Below, piece by piece: positions 1 to 7,020 of a stretch of DNA of 22,717 nucleotides (position 1 is its first letter; each line of letters opens with the position of its first letter). This DNA is from JAWLCA01 sp050485905 (GTDB taxonomy: Bacteria > Pseudomonadota > Alphaproteobacteria > Rhodobacterales > Rhodobacteraceae). The notes below the pieces were generated by a model. It had not been told where the DNA came from, did no database searches, and was given only the letters and a program-made list of their open reading frames with translations. The stretch spans positions 1 to 22,717 of the forward strand of contig JBJHCH010000054.1 of the NCBI GenBank assembly GCA_050485905.1. Direction: 5' to 3'. The translations under genes and the position numbers were made by a program.

Positions 1-460
1 CGCCAAGCTCGACATCGCGAAATGGCGCCGCCCCAGCCCCGAAACCGCGCCCAGCCAGGCCAAGGCGGCGGGGCTTTACATGATCTGCACCATGTCGAAA
101 CACGCGGCCGAGGCAAAGGGCTGCTCCGACGCCATGATGTTCGACTATCGCGGCTATGTGGCCGAGGCGACGGGCGCCAACATCTTCTTCGTCAAGGATG
201 GCGAGGTGCTTACGCCCAAGCCCGACTGCTTCCTGAACGGGTTGACACGGCAGACCGTGCTGGGCCTGCTGGCCGACCGCCAGATCAAGGTGCATGAGCG
301 CCACATCATGCCAGAGGAGCTGGAGGGATTTGAGCAATGCTGGCTGACCGGCACCGCGGCCGAGGTGACGCCCGTGGGCCAGATCGGCGACTATAACTTC
401 GAGGTGGGCGCGCTCACCCGCCAGATCTCCGAGGATTACGAGAAGCTGGTCCGCGCCTGA
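1..460 (+). CDS. ilvE: Branched-chain amino acid aminotransferase, C-terminal part (5' end outside window)
   Basis: The frame is open from the window edge (first full codon at base 2) to TGA at 458-460, giving about 152 residues. Class IV PLP aminotransferases reversibly move the amino group between leucine, isoleucine or valine and 2-oxoglutarate in the cytoplasm, the last step of branched-chain amino acid synthesis. Family features visible here are the stretch YRGYVAEATGANIFFVKDGE, the T/P-rich segment LTPKPDCFLNGLTRQTVL, and near the end WLTGTAAEVTPV, which in this fold contributes to the cofactor phosphate and substrate pocket. The catalytic lysine lies in the missing upstream part. The end of the protein looks complete for the family. 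A D-amino-acid aminotransferase or aminodeoxychorismate lyase is less likely because of the GTAAEVTPV segment typical of IlvE. Confidence 0.88.
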   Translation, partial: AKLDIAKWRRPSPETAPSQAKAAGLYMICTMSKHAAEAKGCSDAMMFDYRGYVAEATGANIFFVKDGEVLTPKPDCFLNGLTRQTVLGLLADRQIKVHERHIMPEELEGFEQCWLTGTAAEVTPVGQIGDYNFEVGALTRQISEDYEKLVRA

Positions 461-772
461 CCCACCCGCCCCTCACGGTGACGCCCCGGGCCTGACCCGG
501 GGCCTCTGAGGAAGGTGGTGCAGATCGGAGACCGCGAAGATTCCTCAGGCTCGGGTCCGCTTCGAGAGGCCTGAGCGGCCAACCGAAACCAGTTGGTTCA
601 TGGCTGATGAAGATGTAACTTCACTTTCAGCTTGGCCGGGTCTCGTGCCTTCCCGCTAGCCAGGGTCCGACTAGGGGTGAAAATGCCTTGATCAATTGCT
701 GGAATCTGATCATCCTCGACCTGAACGGGATGGCAAGCTGAGGATTTTGAATCTACGTATAGGGATTTAGAG
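461..772. other. 312-bp intergenic region with fold-back structure
   Basis: No convincing coding frame is seen. The first 100 bases hold the hairpin at 483-503 and an exact inverted repeat, CTGAGGAA at 506-513 against TTCCTCAG at 541-548. The bases beyond each arm, toward 483 and toward 560, are also partly complementary. A second inverted pair, CTCAGGC at 544-550 and GCCTGAG at 569-575, competes with the first. From about 600 the DNA becomes AT-richer, matching the gene that follows. AGGGA at 761-765 lies 7 bases before the ATG at 773 and is a good ribosome binding site. I could not place a promoter with confidence. Confidence 0.5.
483..503 (+). terminator. GC-rich hairpin after ilvE, possible terminator
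   Basis: GCCCCGGG and CCCGGGGC form a perfect 8-bp stem around the loop CCTGA, starting 22 bases after the ilvE stop. No T-run follows, so this is not a textbook intrinsic terminator. It is also the left end of a larger imperfect fold-back reaching about 560. It may end ilvE transcription, protect the 3' end, or simply be a copy of a dispersed GC-rich repeat. Confidence 0.4.
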
Positions 773-1144
773 ATGTTTCCGATGCTCGTGGGGCAGATTA
801 TAGGACTGATTATCGGTGGTTTCATCTATGCTGGTTTCATAAAGATTCTGCTGACCTACATATTCAAACTCAATCCTCTTTATATCCCACTTTCCAAAGC
901 TCTGATCGTATTCACTCTAGTCTTGTATGGACTTGGTTTCATCTTGGGTCTCACCATGGGCGCCGCAAATCCTGTAAGTTCTGTAATTACTCTTGTAGCC
1001 TTTTTCGTTCAACCCGCGGTTATTTCGATGTATGTAAAGACTGTCGAGAACGGCGACATAGGGTATGGGCCAGCCCTCGGGGCACAAATAATTGCTTTGT
1101 TGATTGTGTTTGGGATATTTTTCGCCCTGATCCAGTTCACATGA
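773..1144 (+). CDS. Hypothetical small membrane protein, four predicted helices
   Basis: This frame encodes 123 residues I cannot assign to a family. Hydrophobic stretches at about residues 5-30, 42-64, 69-87 and 102-121 suggest four transmembrane helices joined by very short loops, with few charges. Glycine spacings such as GLIIGG and LGFILGL would allow tight helix packing. The ATG is chosen because AGGGA lies 7 bases upstream. Base composition is the odd feature: the gene is visibly AT-richer (roughly 45% GC by eye) than its neighbours and uses codons such as ATA, TTA and TAT that are rare nearby, which suggests recent acquisition or weak selection. No partner gene is adjacent. The coherent hydrophobic pattern over the full length argues for a real protein; its function is unknown. 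Confidence 0.65.
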   Translation: MFPMLVGQIIGLIIGGFIYAGFIKILLTYIFKLNPLYIPLSKALIVFTLVLYGLGFILGLTMGAANPVSSVITLVAFFVQPAVISMYVKTVENGDIGYGPALGAQIIALLIVFGIFFALIQFT

Positions 1145-1514
1145 ACTGATCCAATGCAAGAAATAGTTACACCCACTCTCTAGCTCGTAATGAAACTAGA
1201 CACGCTGGAGAAGTGGTCTTTCAGAGGCTGCAACCGACATTACCCAAGCGCCCTGCTCCCAGATCGCAAAACCGTCTGATTTTGCGTGCTGATGCACTGA
1301 TCTCGCCTCTGTAACGCACGCCCGCAAAGTCCCGCATCGCACCATCACCAACGACTGACCCTGACGCATCTCTGCCCAAGGCGCCTCCGACATCCTTCAA
1401 CGACCCGCGGCCCCACAGGATCACGCACACCGCCCGCCCCGCAGCACCCCACAACACCTGCAACAAAGGCCCCGGCCTGCCGCCGGGGCCTCTGATCTGT
1501 CCAATCTCGCAGGC
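1145..1514. other. 370-bp intergenic region between convergent genes
   Basis: No supported gene. The left part (to about 1300) keeps the lower GC of the preceding membrane-protein gene and contains a perfect inverted repeat, CGCAAAA at 1265-1271 and TTTTGCG at 1280-1286, with an 8-base loop. It lies about 120 bases past the stop at 1144 and could help end that transcript, although no T-run follows it. The right part returns to high GC and ends in the terminator of the minus-strand small gene. Confidence 0.45.
1468..1490 (-). terminator. Rho-independent terminator of the 63-residue protein gene
   Basis: GGCCCCGGC and GCCGGGGCC form a perfect 9-bp stem with a 5-base loop. Read on the minus strand the hairpin is followed directly by TTTGTTG, and it starts 24 bases past the stop codon at 1515. 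This is the best intrinsic terminator in the window and supports the short gene upstream being transcribed. Confidence 0.75.
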
Positions 1515-1706
1515 TCAGGCCGTCCGGCCGCGCTCGATTCGCAGGAACGCCTTCAGCCGTTCGCCGGCCTTGCGGTCCTCGGCGGCGCGCTGCATCAGCT
1601 CGCGGCTGGCCGGATGCGGGCTGTCCTCGCGCGACAGCGGCACGAAAGCCTTTGCACGGCCAGAATCGCTGCCGTCGCGCTTGCGGTCGATGATATGTCG
1701 GCTCAT
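1515..1706 (-). CDS. Hypothetical small charged protein (63 residues)
   Basis: The start is set at the ATG at 1706, because AGGAGGAGGTTGCC directly precedes it on the minus strand (the ribosome binding site lies within 1707-1720). A longer reading to 1727 would place this site inside the gene. The product begins MSRHIIDRKRDGSDSGRAKA and is very rich in Arg, Lys, Asp and Glu, with no hydrophobic segment, so it should be a soluble cytoplasmic protein. The second half (from about residue 33) could form one or two amphipathic helices. I do not recognise the family. A strong ribosome binding site and a perfect terminator 24 bases after the stop make it a convincing gene despite its size. A small hairpin (1734-1748, CCCGGC/GCCGGG) lies in its leader. 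Confidence 0.6.
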   Translation of the reverse strand: MSRHIIDRKRDGSDSGRAKAFVPLSREDSPHPASRELMQRAAEDRKAGERLKAFLRIERGRTA

Positions 1707-1801
1707 GGCAACCTCCTCCTTGCTCACGGGTCGCCCGGCAGTGCCGGGACGCCATAGATAACATCGCGGACCGATTCTTTCACCCCTTTCTCACGACCCG
1801 T

Positions 1802-2719
1802 TCAACCCTGCGGTGTGGATGCCTTGCGCTGGCGCGCGCGCTCCAGCCCCAGTTGCCGCTCGCGCCAGATGATCAGCACGCCGGCCAGGATGATCAGCGC
1901 CGCCCCCGACAGCATCACCGCCGTCGGCACCTCGGCAAAGACGAAATAGCCGATCAGGATCGCGAACAGCATCGAGGCATATTCGAACGGCGCAATGACC
2001 GAGGCATCGGCATGGCGATAGCTCGATGTCAGCAGGATCTGCCCCACGCCTCCCAAGAGCCCCGCCGCGATCAGCAGCCCCGCCTGCAGGGGCGTCGGCC
2101 AGACCCAGCCGAACGGGATCGTGCCCAGCGACACGACCGATGCGGTGACCGAAAACCAGAACACGATGGCCGATGTCCGCTCCACCTGCACCATCTTGCG
2201 GATGAACACCTGCGCCAGCGCCGAAAACACCGCGCCCATCAGCACCACCAGCGCGCCCAGCGCGGCGCGGTCGTCCCATTCGCCGATGGCCCCCAGCCGG
2301 GGCGACAGTACGATCAGCACGCCGACCAGCCCCAGCCCCACCGCCGACAGCCGAAAGGCCCGCACCTTTTCGCCCAGGAACATCGCCGCGAACACCACCG
2401 TCAGCAGCGGCGCGGCATAGCCGATGGCGGTCACCTCGGGCAGCGGCAGCAGGCCCAGGCCGGCAAAGCCCAGCCCCATGCCCATCGTGCCCATCAGCCC
2501 GCGAAAGAAATGGCTCATCGGGTCGCGGGCGCGCAGCCCGGTGGTCAGCTCATGGCTCCACCACAGCCAGACCAGGATCACCGGAATGGCAAAGAACGAC
2601 CGAAAGAACACCGACTGCCCCGGCGGCACCGCATCCGACACCGCCTTGATCAGCGAGGCCATGCAGATGAAGATCAGCACCGAGACGATCTTCAGCAGGA
2701 TGCCGCGCAGCGGGGACAT
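1802..2719 (-). CDS. EamA/DMT-superfamily transporter
   Basis: The product is about 305 residues, nearly all hydrophobic, with the two tandem EamA repeats (about residues 5-140 and 150-285) that give ten transmembrane helices in this superfamily. Typical features are the conserved Glu in LPEVTAIGYAAPLLTVVFAA (end of the first repeat), FLGEKVRAFRL after it, and the equivalent segment PFEYASMLFAILIGYFVFAE in the second repeat. Such inner-membrane proteins move small metabolites (amino acids, S-adenosylmethionine, riboflavin or nucleosides); the substrate cannot be read from the sequence. The start at 2719 (MSPLRGILLK) is chosen because AAGGA lies just upstream on the minus strand; an in-frame ATG at 2740 lacks any ribosome binding site. 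It stands alone, with the short orphan gene downstream on the same strand and the queG 3' end upstream. Confidence 0.85.
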   Translation of the reverse strand: MSPLRGILLKIVSVLIFICMASLIKAVSDAVPPGQSVFFRSFFAIPVILVWLWWSHELTTGLRARDPMSHFFRGLMGTMGMGLGFAGLGLLPLPEVTAIGYAAPLLTVVFAAMFLGEKVRAFRLSAVGLGLVGVLIVLSPRLGAIGEWDDRAALGALVVLMGAVFSALAQVFIRKMVQVERTSAIVFWFSVTASVVSLGTIPFGWVWPTPLQAGLLIAAGLLGGVGQILLTSSYRHADASVIAPFEYASMLFAILIGYFVFAEVPTAVMLSGAALIILAGVLIIWRERQLGLERARQRKASTPQG

Positions 2720-2953
2720 GCGATCCTTTCGGGGAACCATTCGGGCCGGAACGGTCGAAGCCTAGCGCGCAGCCGCGGCGCGGGGAAGATCCGGCGGTGA
2801 TGGGCAGCCGCGTCATGCACCGAGCGCATGGCTGGGGCGAAAACCGGGGCAAATCCGGCCAGATCGGCACTCAACGCCCGGCGCTTACGCCCGCACAGGC
2901 CCGCGCCATGACTGCCACGTATGGCCGGTTAAGATCAGGTTACCAGAAATCGC

Positions 2954-3001
2954 GAAATCATTGAATTTCAATGGCTTGACATTTTGTCCACGCGTGGACA
3001 C
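2954..3001 (+). repeat. Palindromic intergenic element, copy A
   Basis: This 48-base element contains a perfect 16-base palindrome, TGTCCACGCGTGGACA (2985-3000), and a second perfect palindrome, CATTGAATTTCAATG (2959-2973, central T), separated by 11 bases. It ends 10 bases from the queG stop codon (3012-3014, minus strand). A related copy lies at 19908-19955 in inverted orientation; the two match at 37 of 48 positions without gaps, and at 27 of 30 over the part from TGGCTTG to the end. The single differences inside the 16-mer are compensated symmetrically (C..G here, G..C in copy B), as expected if the palindrome itself is under selection. TTGACA (2976-2981) resembles a -35 box but no -10 is seen. 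The function is unknown: a protein binding site, a 3'-end structure, or a dispersed repeat. Confidence 0.7.
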
Positions 3002-3011
3002 GCCCTGAAAC

Positions 3012-4046
3012 CTACCCGATCAGCCGCCCCACAGCCCAACGGGCCGCATCCGAAACCTCCTCCGCCGGGTCATCGACCAGCCCCCGCGCCACCGAAATCA
3101 GCCCCGGATCGCCGGAATTTCCGATCGCATAAAGCACGTTCCGAACGAACCGGTCCCGCCCGATCCGCTTGATCGGACTGCCCGAAAACCGCGCCCGAAA
3201 CCCCGCATCATCCAGCCCCGCCAGATCGGCCAATCGCGGCTCCTCCCCCTCCCGCGCGGCATAGCCGATCTCCTTCGCCGCGACGGCAAACTTGTTCCAC
3301 GGGCAGACCGCCAGGCAGTCGTCGCAGCCATAGATCCGGTTCCCCATCAACGCCCGAAGCTCCGGCTCCACCGGCCCCCGATGCTCGATCGTCAGGTAGG
3401 AAATGCACCGCCGGGCATCCAGCTTGAACGGCGCCGGAAAGGCATTCGTCGGGCAGATATCCAGACAGGCCGTGCAAGACCCGCACCGCTCCTCCTCCGC
3501 CGCATCCTTCGGCAGATCCAGCGTGGTGAAGATCGCACCCAGGAAGAACCAGCTCCCCAGATCCCGCCCCAGCAGGTTGGTATGCTTCCCCTGCCACCCC
3601 AGCCCCGCCGCCTGCGCCAGCGGCTTTTCCATCACCGGCGCGGTATCGACGAAGACCTTGATCTCACCCCCGCCCACCTCGATCAGCCACCGCCCCAGCC
3701 GCTTCAGCCGCTTCTTGACCAGAACATGATAATCCCGCCCCTGCGCATAGACCGAAATCGCCGCCCGGTCCCGCCGCTCCAGCACCGCCAGCGGATCATG
3801 GCCCGGCGTGTAGCTTTCCGCCAGCATCACCACCGACCGCGCATCCGGCCAAAGCGCCGCCGGATCGCCCCGCCAGTGCATCCGCTCGGCCATCCAGCCC
3901 ATCTGCCCGTGATGCCCCGCCCCGACAAAGGCCGACAGCGCATCTGCCGCCTGAGGGATCGCGTCGGGCGCGCAGACCCCCATCTTCACGAAGCCCTCGG
4001 CCAGCGCCCGCGCACGCAGCGCCTCTTTCAGCGCCGCGGGCGTCAT
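3012..4046 (-). CDS. queG: Epoxyqueuosine reductase (cobalamin-dependent, two [4Fe-4S])
   Basis: QueG performs the last step of queuosine synthesis, reducing epoxyqueuosine to queuosine at the wobble base of GUN-anticodon tRNAs. The 344 residues match the family length. The family's catalytic Asp is expected in VDTAPVMEK (D134). The ferredoxin-like region carries two Cys sets: C188, C191, C194, C198 (CGSCTACLDICP) and C241, C244, C248 (CDDCLAVCP), with a further Cys at 214 (RRCISYLTIEHRG), giving the two [4Fe-4S] clusters. The C-terminal 70 residues have the HEAT-like helices that contact tRNA in known QueG structures. Both clusters' ligands are present, so it should be active. It starts 15 bases after the glutathione transferase stop and is the last gene of a five-gene minus-strand run. 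Other queuosine genes are not in the window. Confidence 0.95.
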   Translation of the reverse strand: MTPAALKEALRARALAEGFVKMGVCAPDAIPQAADALSAFVGAGHHGQMGWMAERMHWRGDPAALWPDARSVVMLAESYTPGHDPLAVLERRDRAAISVYAQGRDYHVLVKKRLKRLGRWLIEVGGGEIKVFVDTAPVMEKPLAQAAGLGWQGKHTNLLGRDLGSWFFLGAIFTTLDLPKDAAEEERCGSCTACLDICPTNAFPAPFKLDARRCISYLTIEHRGPVEPELRALMGNRIYGCDDCLAVCPWNKFAVAAKEIGYAAREGEEPRLADLAGLDDAGFRARFSGSPIKRIGRDRFVRNVLYAIGNSGDPGLISVARGLVDDPAEEVSDAARWAVGRLIG

Positions 4047-4061
4047 CGCGCCCTGCGCGGG

Positions 4062-4727
4062 TCAGAAATCCAGATCGGCATAATGCGGCGGCGGCCGGAA
4101 ACCCGACACCTGATCGGCCAGGATCGTCCGGAAGCTGGGGCGCGACTTGATCTTGGCATACCAGTCCTTCACCGTCTGGCTGCGGTTCCAGTCCACGTCA
4201 GAGATATAGTCGAGGCAGGAGAGATGCGCAGCGGCGGCGAAATCCGCCAGCGTCATCGCGTCGCCCGCCAGCCATCGCCGCTGATCCAGCAGCCAGGCCA
4301 TGTAGTCCAGATGATACTTGATCTTCGACGCCCCGGCCTTGACGTTGCGGCTGTCGGGATAGCCCTGCCCGGTGATCTTCTTGTTCACCCTCTCGTACAG
4401 CAGCTTCGACGTCACCTCGTGGTGGAACTTGTCGTCGAACCAGGCGCAGAGCCGACGCACCTCGTGCCGCCCGGCCGGGCTCGCGGGCAGCAACGCGGGT
4501 TCCGGTTGCGTCTCCTCGATATATTCGCAGATCGCCTGGCTCTCGGTCAGCGTGCGGCCGTCGAGCTTCAGCACCGGCACCTTGCCCGCCGGATTGCGGC
4601 GCAGGAAGTCGGGTGACGGTTCCCAGTATTTCTCCTCGACCAGTTCCACCTCGATCTTCTTTTCCGCCAGCGTCAGGCGGACCTTGCGGCAGAAGGGCGA
4701 GAGCGGGACGTGGAACAGGCGGTTCAT
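4062..4727 (-). CDS. Glutathione S-transferase family protein
   Basis: The product has 221 residues with an N-terminal thioredoxin-like domain (about 1-80) and an all-helical C-terminal domain (about 90-210). The start MNRLFHVPLSPFCRKVRL is chosen because it begins exactly at the first beta strand of the fold; the open frame reaches 4838 but that extension has no family character and would overlap mtgA. Visible glutathione-site elements are S10 and C13 (SPFCRK), the cis-proline loop KVPVL (about 49-53) and ESQAI (about 63-67), which binds the gamma-glutamyl group. The cytosolic enzyme probably conjugates or reduces with glutathione; the substrate is unknown. It lies 52 bases after mtgA and 15 bases before queG, so it is probably co-transcribed. 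Confidence 0.88.
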   Translation of the reverse strand: MNRLFHVPLSPFCRKVRLTLAEKKIEVELVEEKYWEPSPDFLRRNPAGKVPVLKLDGRTLTESQAICEYIEETQPEPALLPASPAGRHEVRRLCAWFDDKFHHEVTSKLLYERVNKKITGQGYPDSRNVKAGASKIKYHLDYMAWLLDQRRWLAGDAMTLADFAAAAHLSCLDYISDVDWNRSQTVKDWYAKIKSRPSFRTILADQVSGFRPPPHYADLDF

Positions 4728-4779
4728 GCGGATGCTCGTGTCAGGGGTTCGCCCTCCATGCCAAGGCGGGGCGCGAAAC

Positions 4780-5490
4780 TCAAGGCAGGAAGCAACGATC
4801 GCGCCCGTCGGCCTGTATCGTCGCCGCGCCCTGGGCAATCGCCGCCGCGCGTCGCTGCACGAAAGCCGAGGGCCGCGATGCGCTGCGTCCCTTTGGATCG
4901 GGCAGGATCGCCGCTAGCCGCGCGGCCTGCTGCATCGTCAGATCCGCGGCCGAGGTGCCGAAGTAATGCCGCGCCGCGGCCTCGACGCCAAACACACCGG
5001 TGTCGAACTCGGCCACGTTCAGATAGACCTCCAGTATCCGGCGCTTGGACCAGACCAGCTCCACAACCGGGGTCAGCAGCGCCTCCATCGCCTTGCGCGG
5101 CCAGGACCGGCCGTGCCACAGGAACACGTTCTTCACCGTCTGCTGGCTGATGGTGGACGCGCCGCGCCCCGAACCCGCATCCAGCGCGCGCCGGATCTCG
5201 CCCATGTCGAAGCCCCAGTGCAGGCAGAAATTCGCATCCTCGGCCGCCACCGCCGCGCGCATCATGTTCGGGCTGATCCGGTCGCGCGGCACCCAAGAGC
5301 GTTCGATGCCCCCGTGCCGCTGACCCTCGGCAATCATGTAGAACCCGCGGGGCGGGTTCACGACCGCAAACAGCAGGACAAGGCCCAGAACGAACGCAAC
5401 CAGACCCAGCACGCCGCGGCGCAACCAGAGCCAAGGGCGCAGTTTGCGCCCGACCGTCTTTCGTGTCCGTGATTTGCCCCGCCGCGCCAT
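4780..5490 (-). CDS. mtgA: Monofunctional biosynthetic peptidoglycan transglycosylase
   Basis: MtgA polymerises lipid II into glycan strands at the periplasmic face of the inner membrane. The 236 residues contain a basic cytoplasmic tail, a membrane anchor at about 25-44, and a glycosyltransferase family 51 domain. The GT51 motifs are present: EDANFCLHWG with the expected catalytic Glu at 84, GASTISQQ (110-117), and KRRILEVYLNV (149-159) containing the second conserved Glu (E154). There is no transpeptidase domain, which separates it from class A penicillin-binding proteins. The ATG at 5490 is preferred because AAGGGG lies 6 bases upstream; an in-frame TTG at 5511 is the alternative. It begins 39 bases after the aminotransferase stop, on the same strand. 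Confidence 0.93.
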   Translation of the reverse strand: MARRGKSRTRKTVGRKLRPWLWLRRGVLGLVAFVLGLVLLFAVVNPPRGFYMIAEGQRHGGIERSWVPRDRISPNMMRAAVAAEDANFCLHWGFDMGEIRRALDAGSGRGASTISQQTVKNVFLWHGRSWPRKAMEALLTPVVELVWSKRRILEVYLNVAEFDTGVFGVEAAARHYFGTSAADLTMQQAARLAAILPDPKGRSASRPSAFVQRRAAAIAQGAATIQADGRDRCFLP

Positions 5491-5529
5491 TGCCGGCCCC
5501 TTTGGCCGCAACCGCGCGGCGGGTCAAGA

Positions 5530-6930
5530 TCAGGCGGCGGCCTGCATCAGCCCTTCGGTGCGGATCGCATCGAGCGTCTGGTCGAGCGAGGCGACGGCAC
5601 GCTCGAACATGATGTCGATCTCCTCGGGCCGGATCACCAGCGGCGGGCTGATGATCATGCGGTCGCCCACATGGCGCATCACCAGATTGTTGGCAAAGCA
5701 CCGCTCGCGGCAGATATAGCCCACCGTTCCGGCCTCGGATGCGAATTTAGCCCGGTTCGCCTTGTCCGGCGTCAGGGCGATGGAGCCCATCATCCCCTTC
5801 AGGGTAACCTCGCCCACCAGCGGGTGGTCGGCCAATTGCATCCATGTTCGCGCCAGATGCGGCGCGGCCACGTTGCGGACGTGATGGAGCACCCGTTCCT
5901 CTTGCAGGATGCGCAGGTTCTCCAGCGCCACGGCGGCGGCGACCGGGTGGCCGGAATAGGTGTAGCCGTGGTTGAAGTCGCCGGCCCCGGCAATCACCGC
6001 CGCGACCTCGTCGCAGACGATGGAGGCACCGATCGGCTGATAGCCCGACGACAGGCCCTTGGCGACGGTCATGATATGGGGCTGGATGCCCACGGTCTGG
6101 CTACCGAACCAGTTGCCGGTGCGCCCGAAGCCGGTGATCACCTCGTCGGCGATCAGCAGGATGTCGTGGGCGTCGCAGATCCGCCGGATCTCGGGCCAGT
6201 AGCTGTCGGGCGGGATGATCACGCCGCCGGCGCCCTGGATCGGCTCTGCGATGAAGGCTGCGACGCGATCCTCGCCCAGTTCGGCGATCTTCTCCTCAAG
6301 CTGCCGGGCGCGGGCGCGGCCGAACTCCTCGGGCGTCATGTCGCCGCCCTCTCCCCACCAGTAGGGCTGGTCGATATGGACGATGCCGGGGATCGGCAGG
6401 CCGCCCTGGGCGTGCATCCCCGCCATGCCACCCAGGCTGCCGCCGCCCATGGTGGAGCCGTGATAGGCGTTCCTGCGGCTGATGACGACGGTCTTTTCCG
6501 GCTTTCCCTTGATGGCCCAGTAGTGCCGCACCATGCGTAAGTTGGTATCGTTCGCCTCGGAACCCGATCCGGCGAAGAATACGTGGTTCAGGTCGCCGGG
6601 CGCGACTTCCGCCAGCTTGGCCGCCAGCGCGATGGCCGGCACATGGGTGGTCTGGAAGAAGGTGTTGTAGAACGGGAGTTCGCGCATCTGCCGCGCCGCC
6701 ACCTCGGCCAGTTCGTGCCGCCCGTAGCCGATGTTGACGCACCACAAGCCCGCCATGCCGTCGATGATCTCGTTGCCCTCGCTGTCGGTCAGCCAGACGC
6801 CATTGGCGCGAGTGATGATCCGCGCGCCTTTGGCGGCCAGTTCGTCGCCGGCGGTGAAGGGATGCATGTGGTGGGCGGCGTCCAGCGCCTGAAGCTCTGC
6901 CGTCGGCAGGTGGTTGGTAATCGTCGTCAT
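5530..6930 (-). CDS. Class III omega-aminotransferase (pyruvate-type, probably amine or polyamine substrate)
   Basis: This 466-residue PLP enzyme belongs to the omega-transaminase group that moves an amino group from a primary amine (putrescine, beta-alanine, taurine or similar) to pyruvate. Key elements are GSGSEAND (121-128, phosphate binding), YHGSTMGG (156-163), D262 in ADEVITGFGRTG (pyridine nitrogen) and the Schiff-base lysine K291 in TVAKGLSSGYQPIGA. The region with MAGLWCVNIGYG (59-70) and FYNTFFQTTH is most like the putrescine/amine:pyruvate subgroup (SpuC-like), but substrate cannot be settled from sequence. The ribosome binding site GGAGAGCCCG precedes the ATG. The adjacent upstream gntR gene on the same strand, together with a promoter and palindrome in the 102-bp gap, suggests substrate-induced catabolic control. 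Confidence 0.9.
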   Translation of the reverse strand: MTTITNHLPTAELQALDAAHHMHPFTAGDELAAKGARIITRANGVWLTDSEGNEIIDGMAGLWCVNIGYGRHELAEVAARQMRELPFYNTFFQTTHVPAIALAAKLAEVAPGDLNHVFFAGSGSEANDTNLRMVRHYWAIKGKPEKTVVISRRNAYHGSTMGGGSLGGMAGMHAQGGLPIPGIVHIDQPYWWGEGGDMTPEEFGRARARQLEEKIAELGEDRVAAFIAEPIQGAGGVIIPPDSYWPEIRRICDAHDILLIADEVITGFGRTGNWFGSQTVGIQPHIMTVAKGLSSGYQPIGASIVCDEVAAVIAGAGDFNHGYTYSGHPVAAAVALENLRILQEERVLHHVRNVAAPHLARTWMQLADHPLVGEVTLKGMMGSIALTPDKANRAKFASEAGTVGYICRERCFANNLVMRHVGDRMIISPPLVIRPEEIDIMFERAVASLDQTLDAIRTEGLMQAAA

Positions 6931-6988
6931 CGGGCTCTCCGCAGGTTACGCCGGGGGCTGCAATGCCCCGCCAGCGCCGGTTTGCGGC

Positions 6989-7018
6989 ACCCTAATCCCG
7001 CCGCCGCGGCTGCGTCAA
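6989..7018 (-). promoter_or_regulatory. Candidate sigma-70 promoter of the aminotransferase gene
   Basis: On the minus strand TTGACG (7013-7018) and TAGGGT (6989-6994) are separated by 18 bases, a good -35 and a fair -10, ending about 60 bases before the ATG at 6930. A perfect palindrome lies directly upstream of the -35 box, which fits regulated initiation. The assignment rests on pattern only. Confidence 0.5.
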
Positions 7019-7020
7019 GA

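Noticed and set aside
598..825. A 75-codon minus-strand frame upstream of the low-GC membrane protein gene
   Set aside because: It has no ribosome binding site or recognisable content and overlaps the start of the better-supported plus-strand gene.
1196..1500. Overlapping minus-strand open frames in the intergenic region before the small-protein terminator
   Set aside because: They have no ribosome binding site, conflict with one another, and some run through the terminator hairpin at 1468-1490.
1853..2800. A 315-codon plus-strand open frame opposite the EamA-type transporter gene
   Set aside because: The peptide is mostly Arg, His, Gln and Asp repeats and has no ribosome binding site; the minus-strand transporter explains the region.
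2976..3001. TTGACA within palindromic copy A as the -35 box of a plus-strand promoter
   Set aside because: There is no plausible -10 box at the right distance, no plus-strand gene follows, and copy B has TTGGCA instead.
3381..4616. A 411-codon plus-strand open frame opposite queG and the glutathione transferase gene
   Set aside because: It crosses two well-supported genes on the other strand, and its composition (Arg, Pro, His, Gln) is that of an antisense shadow.
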